A stretch of 64,000 nt of DNA from positions 57,791,069 through 57,855,068 of the forward strand of contig NC_079219.1 of assembly GCF_029633865.1 (NCBI RefSeq), in the 5' to 3' direction. The position numbers were made by a program, and so were the translations under genes. The notes below the pieces were generated by a model, which was given only the letters and a program-made list of their open reading frames with translations, did no database searches and was not told where the DNA came from. This document shows, in pieces, positions 41,601-52,100 of the stretch. Source of the DNA: Lampris incognitus. Its lineage: Eukaryota; Chordata; Actinopteri; Lampriformes; Lampridae. Positions within the stretch are counted from its first letter, which is position 1. Each line of letters starts with the position of its first letter.

Positions 41601-44214
41601 TTCTGTGATAGGCAGTTCAAAGTTCAACGAGTTTAAACTTTTGGTGAGTGCATTGGGGGGGGGGGGTCGAATGCAGGATCCTAAACAGCAAAAAATCTGT
41701 CTCCATTCAATTCACTGGCCAGAGGTGCTCAAAAAAAACTTTTTTTTGCATGATGATATGAACACCTTATAAGGGATTGTTGGCATAATTATGGAAGAGA
41801 TGTCGAATATATTCATCTACTCCCCGTTTCTCAGGATGGGTTTGGGTCCAGCCAAGGAAGGGGAGCCTCAGTATGTAGTGGTTCACTGCACCGGTTACAT
41901 TAAGTCTTGGCCCCCCACAGGTAAATTCTTGTGCTCTTTGGATGTTGGAAGTTCAGTGCAATCCTTTATTCGACATAATCCTTTACCCTTTGAAATTATC
42001 CTATATAATTTCATCCTACCCAACTAAAAAATAGATGGCTAATGGCTAGAATGGAATTGGGTAGGAATCTTGTTTTTCTTTCCTTGGACTGTTGTAGATT
42101 TTAAATAGTGGCAACTAGTGTCACAGTTTTATGCGTCTGTGTATATTAGGAGTGTCGTTAACAGATGAAGAAGCAGACAACAACCAGGGGAGTCGCTACT
42201 GTCTAGTTGCCATTGGGAGACTACAGGTATGATGGCTCTAGTGTGTTTGTGTTTTCATCTTTTTTCCTCACCTCTCTGTATCCCATTTGACATTTAGGAG
42301 AACCCATCTTTACCTTTTTATTCTGCGATACATTGTGTTCATGTCAGATTCATGTTGTGTTTTTGTTTAGGTAACTTGTTGCCCAGGTAGCTCAGACATG
42401 AGCAGCATCAGTGTTCCAGTGGAGTTCATCTCACGCCATAACTGTCAGGGTATCTTCACCTTTGTAGATCACCGTTGCATGGACACTGTTGGCTACCAGC
42501 CACAGGTAAGCATCACATCCACAACCTACAGAAGGCAACTGCACTGACCTCAGGATCTAATTCCCTGACTAGAGGCTAGTAAACATCTCCAAGTACCCTT
42601 ATGCCAAGAGTTGGGAGGTCCTTAATTGAGAAGTTTTGTTTGAAAACTATCTTATCAATGTGATGTGCTTACAGGAGTTACTAGGAAAGAACATTCTGGA
42701 GCTAGCACATCCTGAAGACCAGGGCTTACTGAGAGACAGTTTCCAACAGGTGTGTTTTTGTAATGTATTTGATATATATATGTGTGTGTGCATGTGTAAG
42801 TGCTTGCGTGTTTGTATTATCGCTTGCTGCTTTTCATTTAGTTATAGCCAGTCTATAAGTAAGTCTATAGGACAGGCAGGCAGTTCTTTGTGTCTATTAG
42901 AGGCTTTTCCTGGGACAAAGTGGCTATAATGTGTGGGGTACCCCAAGGTTCGATTCTTGGACCATTAGCATTTCATCTCTGTAGGTTCCCACTCGCACAT
43001 GTTATACAGAAACACAAAATAAATTACCATAATTATGCAGATGATTCACAACTGTACATATCCCTATTTCCTGATGACCAAGATCCCATACGTTCCCTAA
43101 TTCAGTGTATTGAAGATATTAATCTGTGGATGTCAGAGAACTTTTTACAATTGAACAAAAAAAAGACAGACATACTTATTTTTGGTGCAAAGACTCAGAG
43201 ACAGAGAATTGCAGCTCATCTCACCCCTCTGTCTCTGGAGTGCAAAAGTGAAGCTAGAAATAAGAGCCATGTCAATCATCTCACAAGATCAGCCTTCTAC
43301 CATCTTAAAACATTTCAAAACTATGGGGCTTTCTATCAAAATCAGACTGTGGGTCCGCGGTGGTGTAGCGGTCTAAGCATCGGCTTTGTGTCGATGCAGT
43401 TGCCCACTGGGGACTGGGGTTTGTGCCCCGGTCTCGTCAGATCCGACTATGGCCAGACTCAATGAAGCAGCAATAATTGGCAACGCTGTCTTCGGGAGGG
43501 GGCGGAGTCGGCTTGTGTTCGTAACATGAATGCGTCTCTGTGTGTGGGGGGGGGGGGGCAGTGGTTCGGCCTGGATTCCTCTTGAAAGTGGGGAGGCATC
43601 TCCTTCGAGAGTGCCGGCTGGAGAGATGAAGTTGGCGAACGCATGCAGTACGAGGGTGGTTGTTTGAATTAAAATAGGGATCGATTGGCCATGTAATTGG
43701 GAGAAATCAGAAATAAATTTATTTTAAAAAAAAAATCAAACTGTGAGAAATTAATCCATGCATTTATAACAAGTAGACTTGGACTATTCACTGGCCTCCC
43801 AAAATCAGTTGTGCGCCAACTACAGTTAATTCAAAATGCAGCAGCACATGTTCTCACCAGAACAAAAAAGTATGAACACATGACACCTGTTCTTACATCT
43901 CTGCATTGGATCCCCATCAAAACTAGAATTGATTGTAAAATTCTGTTTATTGTATGCAAAGCGCTAAATGGCCTTGCACCACACACTATAAAAGACATGC
44001 TAATTCCTTACAAACCAGCAAGAACTCTCAGGTCCAATGGCAGAGGTCTTTTAACCATCCCTCGTGCTAGGTCTAGATCAGGGGAAGCTGCATTTTCTAT
44101 TTACACCCCAAGTAGATGGAACACCCTGCTTGAGGACCTGAGAGAGGCCCCCACACTGGACACATTTAAAAGCAGGTTAAAAACCTTACTTTTTAAAACA
44201 GCCTACTGCTAAGT

Positions 44215-44252
<38 letters not shown>

Positions 44253-47200
44253 GATATTTGAATATTCTGCACTAACATCTGTTATGCATATTTATTTTCT
44301 GTATTTGCACTTTTATGATTGAGTTGCCGTTGTATTGCCATTTTATGTAAAGCACATTGTGTTGCCCTGTGTATGAAATGTGCTATATAAATAAAATTTG
44401 ACTTGACTAATTGTCTGTTCGTTGGACTTGTGTTCACAGGTAGTGAAGCTGAAGGGTCAGGTTCTGTCAGTAATGTTCCGGTTCCACTCTAAATCCAGAG
44501 AATGGATCTGGATGAGAACCAGCTCCTTCACCTTCCAGAATCCTTTTTCGGAGGAGATTGAATACATCATCTGCACAAATGCTAATGTCAAGTGAGTCTC
44601 GCACCGTGCTCTCCCACTCTGGAGAATGTCACTGTAATCGGTGTTGACAAAACACTTTCACAATCAAATTCAGTGTGTTTGTGATCTGAAATGGAACCCA
44701 CATTTTGGGGAGTGAAAAATCACACAAATGTATGTTTACCTTTCATCCTCAGTCCCTCCATCCAGGATTAAGACAACATGTAACTATGGAGTGTCAAGAA
44801 TACACATGCTCTCTTTCCAGCTAATCACTATACTAGGTTATTTCACTGATAAGTGCACCTTCAGTCAAAGAGGACAGACTAACCAGTGAAATCATCTGAA
44901 GCAGTGATTAGTTTGAAAGGCAAATGTGCGAACTTGTGGAACCTTTGACACATGATTGCCTATGTCTGCTCTGTATCCTCATACCAGCCATTTAATAAAT
45001 CCTATTATGATTACTCTCTCCCTGCACCTCTCCTGTGCACCCACTCGTTTGTGGGGCAGTAGAACCTCGACTCAGGATCCTCACACCCCCTTGTCATCCC
45101 CGGGGGATTCACTGCCCCCCTCCCTGAGTCAGAACAGCCTAAACGGGCCTACTGTGGCACTCAGCCCAGGGCAAGTGGCCACCAGGTGAGACCAGACCAG
45201 TACTGACTAGCCTCTCCCCAGCTTGGGAATGCGGGGGGGGGGGGGCGCTTCTTCATGGGAGGCTACTACTACCTCTCTCAAACTTTTCCCCTTCCTTATT
45301 TTGCATCTCTCTAACTCCCTTTTTTTCCGTCCATTTGTGTTCCTCTGTAGTTAGAACAATAGGCTGCAATCTGATAAGAAGCATGTTTAGCTGCTGAATG
45401 CTTATTGTCTTAACAGTAAGAGGGCAAGAGGGCAGCAGCTAATATAAATCCCAGGTGGTGTATTTTGGCAGTGGTGTGTACAGTGTCTTGCAAAAGTATT
45501 CAGCCCTCTTGATAGTTATCACTAATTTCTGGATTGTAAAAGATACTCATCTGTCCCTGAACAATATTCTTTTTGTGAACCCATAAGCTCTGACAGCATG
45601 TTCCCAAAGCCAAAATAAGTTCTGTTTTTCTGACTTTTTAAAAAAAAAAATTCCAAAACTAAAATATAGTATTCAACCCCCACATATCGGTACTTTGTAG
45701 AGTACACTTTTGCTGTAATAACAGCCATGATTCTCTTGGGGTAAGTATGTACAAGCTTCGCACATTCTTCTAAAGTAATTTTTGCCCATTCTTCTTGGCA
45801 GAATTTGTACAGGTCTTGCAGGTTGGCGGGATGGTGCCAGAGATTTTCCACAGATTTTCAATGGGGTTGAGGTCCAGACTTTGACTTGGCCATTCCAAAA
45901 TATTCACCTTTTTGTTGCTGAGCCATGCCATTGTTGCTTTAGCCTTGTGCTTAGGATCATTGTCCTGCTGGAAGGTGAACCTTCTCCCAAGCTTCAGTTT
46001 TACAGCAGATCACAACAGGTTTTCTTCCAATATTTCCCTGCATTTAGCTCCATCCACTCTTCCCTCATTTTGATCAAGGTTCCCAATGCCTGCAGATGAA
46101 AAGCAACCCCATAGCATTATGCTGCCGCTGCCATGCTTCACTGTAGGGAGGGTGTTTTTTAGGCCATGAGCAGTGTTAGGTTTGTACCACACATAACGCT
46201 TTGAGTTTTGGCCAAAAAGCTCAACTTTTGTCTCATCTGACCACAAAACCTTTACCCACATTCTAACTGGGTCTCTCTCATGCTTGGTAGCAAACTCCAA
46301 GCGTGCTTTTATATGCATAGCTTTGAGCAAGTGCTTCTTTCTTGCCACCCTCCCATACAGACCAGAGTTATGGAGAGCCATGATATGGTTGACTCCTATA
46401 CATTTACTCCAGTTTCAGCCACTGACCTCTGGAGCTCCTTCAAAGTGACTGCAGGCTCATCTGTGGCTTTCCTCACCAGCCCACGTCTTGCTCAGACACT
46501 TAGCTTTGAGGGACAGCCTGTCCTACAAAGCGTCTGGATGGTGTGGTACAGCTTCCACTTTCTGATGATGGATCCAACAGTGTTCTGTGGGACATCCAAA
46601 CTCTTGGATATGGTTTTGTATCCCTTTCCCACCTTCTGCATTTTAATCCCTTTGTTTCTTACTTCAGTATTATGCTCCTTTGTCTTCATTTCCTGATGGA
46701 GTTCACACCCAGCTAGTGAACTTTACACAGAGTGTCAAAGTAGGTTGAATCAGTTCATCTGTATACAACGTTTATTGACAGATACGTTTCATCACTCAAC
46801 TAAGTGACATCTTCAGTCCCAACTGACTGCAGCTATCCCCACCCTTACAAACAATACAGTACAGTTAGTTGCATAACGACTGAAACAACGATCAGTTACA
46901 TATGCACATATGGGTGTGACCACTAGCTAGAGCTTCAAAGGCCATGTGTACTATTCACAGAGAACTACTACCCTGTTACTTGCTCTTAGCACTTATTGTA
47001 TTCACTCATTAAAAAAAAAAACTTTCTTGCGTTTTTACTTTAGCACTGGTTTTTCTCTTAGATGCTTGTTTAGAGAGAAGATGCACTTATGATCTCTGAT
47101 GACTAGTAGTTCTGATTTCCTACGTTAAATGCACTCATTGTAAGTCGCTTTGGATAAAAGCGTCGGCTAAGTGACTGTAATGTAACGTAATGTAAAGACT

Positions 47201-49131
47201 AGGGAATTTTGCAATCACAGCACTGTAAGATAGCGAACGACCATCCCTGAACTGGGGGGGGCTAAGAGTACCTCTGTCACCATTTTACAGTGCTGTGATT
47301 GCTACATTCCCTAGTCCTCTGTGAAATAGGACACATGGCCTTTGAAGCTGTAGTTAGTGGTCACACCCATATTTGCATATACTATATCTGATAGTTGTTT
47401 CAGTCGTTATGCAACTAACTGTACTGTACTGTATTGTCTGTAAGGGTGGGATACCTGCAGTCAGTTGAGACTGAAGATGTCACTTAGTTGGGGGGCATCC
47501 AGGTAGCGTAGCGGTCTATTCCGTTGCCTACCAACACGGTGATCGCCAGTTCGAATCCCTGTGTTATCTCCGGCTTCGTTGGGCATCCCTGCAGACACAA
47601 TTGGTTGTGTCTGCGGGTGGGAAGCCGGAGTGTGTGTCCTGATCGCTGCAGTAGCGCTTCCTGTGGTCAGTTGAGGTGCCTGTTTGGGGGGGGACAGGGG
47701 ACAGGGAGGGGTAGCGTGATCCTCCCACATGTTACGTCCCCCTGGCGAAACTCCTCGCTGTCATTTAGAAAGAAGCAGCTGGCAACTCCACATGAATGGG
47801 AGGAGGCATGTGGTAGTCTGCAGCCCTCCCCAGATTGGCAGAGGGGGTGGAGCAGCAATCAGGACAGCTCGGAGAGCAGGGTGATTGGCCGGGTACAACT
47901 GGGGAGGCCCCCAAAAGAAGGTGTCTTTTAGTTGAGTGATGAAATGTATCTGTCAGTAAACGTGTCCAGATGAACTGATTCAACCTCCTTGGATTTCCTT
48001 ACCTGGATTATTGAGCATCAAGACATTTACACAGAGAGCTTTTATACCCCTAAACCAGACCGTTACTTTTTATACCCATAAACCAGACCGTTACTTTTTA
48101 TACCCATAAACCAGACCGCTACTTTTTATACCCATAAACCAGACCCTTACTTTTTATACCCATAAACTAGACCATTACTTTTATACCCATAAACCAGACC
48201 GTTACTTTTTATACCCATAAACCAGACCGCTACTTTTTATACCCCTAAACCAGACCGTTACTTTTTATACCCATAAACCAGACCGTTACTTTTTATACCC
48301 ATAAACCAGACCGCTACTTTTTATACCCATAAACCAGACCGTTACTTTTATACCCATAAACCAGACCGTTACTTTTATACCCATAAACCAGACTGTTACT
48401 TTTTATACCCCTAAACCAGACCCTTACTTTTTATACCCATAAACCAGACCGTTACTTTTTATACCCATAAACCAGACCGTTACTTTTTATACCCATAAAC
48501 TAGACCGTTACTTTTTATACCCATAAACTAGACCGTTACTTTTTATACCCATAAACCAGACCCTTACTTTTTATACCCCTAAACCAGACCGTTACTTTTT
48601 ATACCCCTAAACCAGACCTTTATGTTAATATCTTATAGGTGCACACTAGTTGTGTCCAGTTGTGTTAACCTGGGTTTGTTTTAGGAATAATTTGTGTAAA
48701 CTCGGAGCTTTCAGAGCACAGGGGTTTGAACACTTATGCAACACTATATTTTAGTTTTTAATTTATTAATAAAAAGTCAGCAAAACAGAACTTCTTTTGG
48801 CTTTGGGAGCATGCTGTTCTAGGTTCACAAAAGTCTTGTTGTTCAGGAACACATGTGAGTATCTTTTATGATCCAGACATGAGTGAAGACTGTCAAGGGG
48901 GTTGAATACTTTTTGCAAGACTCCGTACACGTCTTAGAGTCTCTTCTGTTCTAGAGTCTGTCAACCCCGTTACCTCTCCATCCTCTTTTTCCTCTCCTGT
49001 GTTGCCATGGTGACTGGTGGTGGGTCGAGTGCCGTTTTGTCAGCAGGTGTTTCTCGCTCATTGGTGGAGGAGGTTAAAATAGCAGTTTGGCTGCCACGAC
49101 TGCTGTGACCAGTTTTACTCCTCTCTCCCAC

Positions 49132-49183
<52 letters not shown>

Positions 49184-52100
49184 TAGGCAGTTACAGCAGC
49201 AGCAGGCAGAACTGGAGGGAGGTGGAGGAAGGGATGGTCTATACGAGTCAGGACTAATCACCCTCCCTCAGGTTTGTTTGTGTGCGTTGACTTGTCTGGT
49301 TTTGTTAAGCCATGGCTCTGGTCCATTTTCTGATGGGTATATGCATTGGCTCTCGCTGCCGTCACTTGAGTCATCAAGTCTTTTTATAATAGTAATAACA
49401 ATCATAACAATTTTGTTTAAAGGCGTCTTTCATGACACCCAAGGTCACCTTACATCAGATACAATAAAACAAAGCAGTAAAACACATGAGTATAACCAAC
49501 AACAAAACACATAACCCCACTCTTCCGAGCCGCCCCGGTCGCTGCTCCACCCCCTCTGCCAATCCGGGGAGGGCTGCAGACTACCACATGCCTCCTCCCA
49601 TACATGTGGAGTCACCAGCCGCTTCTTTTTGTCTGACAGTGAGGAGTTTCACAAGGGGGATGTAGGGGGAGGATCACACTATCCCCCCCCCCTCCCCAAA
49701 CAGGCGCCCCGACTGACCAGAGGAGGCGCAAGTGCAGCAACCAGGACACATACCCACATCCGGCTTCCCACCCGCAGACACAGCCAGTAATTGTGTCTGC
49801 GGGTGGGAAGCCCGACAAAGCCAGAGGCAACACGGGGATTCGAACCGGGATCACTGTGTTGGTAGGCAACAGACTAGACTGCCACGCTACCAGGACACCC
49901 CCTAAGCAAATGTTTGTCTTATTCTTAACAGCAAACTAGCTATACTTGATGGAATTATGAAAAACTGTGTCAAATTTTTGCAAATACTATGTTTTTTCAC
50001 AGATGAACCTTAGCAGACGTTCTTACTGCTCTCTTGTCTACACCCACACAGGCTGCAGCTCCTTATACTGTAAATTAATTGGTTTTTAGACTGTTGCCAT
50101 GTTGTCATTTTGGCGGGTTTCAGTGTTAGTTACAGTAGAGTGAATGAACGGCTTATTATTGAATCATATCATTTAATGACAGCAGCCAGATTAAACAGTA
50201 TGAAGTTAATTTAAAGGTTTCATAAACTGTGTGAAGTTAATTGTGAATATGAATATGACTGAATATGACTTGTGTAAAGGTTTTAAAAAAAAATTCTGTA
50301 AGCACGTGACCTGTTTTGACCCCGCCCCTCAAAGTATCGGAATTGAGAATCGTTGAGATCCAGAATCGAGAAGCGGAATCAGAATCGTTAAAATCCAAAT
50401 GATGCCCGACCCGAGCGATCAGTGACAGCAGAGGTTCTGAGTGTGATCTCACCATTAATACCTATCATGGTCCTCAGATGCCGGTGCAGCCAGTGACGGC
50501 GGCAGGGCCGGACCACAGTAAGAGTCTCGAGAAGCCAGAGCTCTACCCTTCCCTTTACCCAGGCCCAGATCAGACCAAGAGCCTTCCGTCCGCTTCTACT
50601 CCAGCCGCCCAGATCTACCCTCCAACCAACAACTTTGCCTCTGCCCGCTCAAACGGTCCATACAGGTAAATGCCTCACCTCGCTGTGCTCACTAGGGGTC
50701 TCACAGAATAGTCGACTATCAAAACCAGTAGTCGACACTGAGCATAGTCGTAGACCAATTGTTCATCCATGGTTTTAGTACTGTGCAGTAATAAAGCAGT
50801 GGCAATGCATCAACAGCAAATATGCAGCTGGGGGCGCTGTGGTTCCAATGTAGATTTGTTTGAACAATTCTTTTCTACCTTGCCATGTTAAATAAACAGA
50901 ATTTAAAGTATTTAGAGAAGGAAAGACTTCCGCTATCCCTGTGTTTCGATTTGGCGAGTGACCATGTGAACTGTTTCAGTGACAGCAACTGTTGAAAACA
51001 AACACAACACGTAGTGTCTTCCTAAAAGCCTCTAATTTTACTTTATCATTTTTAAATACACACTCATCTATGTTTAATATGACACTTAACCATTTACGCA
51101 AGTTAAATTGTGTAAAACTCATTCACCTCTCGTAACTCTTCTTATAAGGTGGGAAGCAAAGCGCAGTTTGCAGTGCAGCTGTATTTTATACCGTTAATCC
51201 TCAATCAGAAAGGGAAGAAGAATGAAAGTCAGTAGGAGCAAGATGGAGTACATATCTGTGAATGAGAGGGAGGACAGTGGAATGGTGAGGATGCAAGGAG
51301 TGGAGGTGACGAAGGCAAATGAGTTTAAATACTTGGGGTCAACTGTCCAAAGTAAGAGAGGTGAAGAGATTGCAGGCAGGGTGGAGTGGGTGGAGAAGAG
51401 TGTCAGGAGTGGTTTGTGACAGAAGTGTACCAGCAAGAGTTAAAGGGAAGGTTTATAAGATGGTAGTGAGACCAGCTATGTTATATGGTTTGGAGACAGT
51501 GGCACTGATGAAAAGACAGGAGGTGGAGCTGGAGGTGGCAGAGTTGAAGATGATAAGGTTTTCATTGGGAGTGACGAAGGACAGGATTAGGAACGAGTAT
51601 ATTAGAGGGACAGCTCAGGTTGGACGGTTTGGAGACAAAGCAAGAGAGGCAAGATGGAGATGGTTTGGACATGTGTGGAAGAGAGATGCTGGGTATATTG
51701 GGAGAAGGATGCTGAATATGGAGCTGCCAGGGAAGAGGAGAAGAGGAAGTCTAAAGAGGAGGTTTATGGTAATGGAAGACATGCAGGTGGCTTGTATGAC
51801 AGAGGAAGATGCAGAGGACAGGAAGAGATGGAAACGGATAATCAACTGTGGCGACCCGTAACGGGAGCAGCCAAAAGTAGCAGTAGTAGAGATCCTCAAT
51901 CAGAAAGTGACCCATATTCAGTCATCTAGCCTGTAACGGTTATATCAAATTCCTAATTAGACGCTAGCACCGCGAGTCTGTTTTCCCCACATGAAATGTA
52001 ACTTCAATAAATGTGAATACTTCTTGTTGGAGACGCCAATTTATTTACACAATGTAGGACAAAAAGGACCAGATGAATATATACTGTATTGAACATTCGA

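Larger units (their letters stand above)
45481..48925 (-). mobile_element. Tc1/mariner transposon with nested insertions
   Basis: Inverted termini cagtgtcttgcaaaagtatt (45481) and, on the other strand, cggagtcttgcaaaaagtat (from 48925) are both flanked by TA. The inverted terminal regions extend ~150-200 bp. Its right half is interrupted by the Penelope/SINE/minisatellite stack (~46738-48625). It sits in arnt intron 14, antisense. Confidence 0.9.

Noticed and set aside
48040-48622. Regular 28-bp repeats that resemble a CRISPR array
   Set aside because: The repeats are contiguous with no unique spacers and the genome is a fish; this is a minisatellite.
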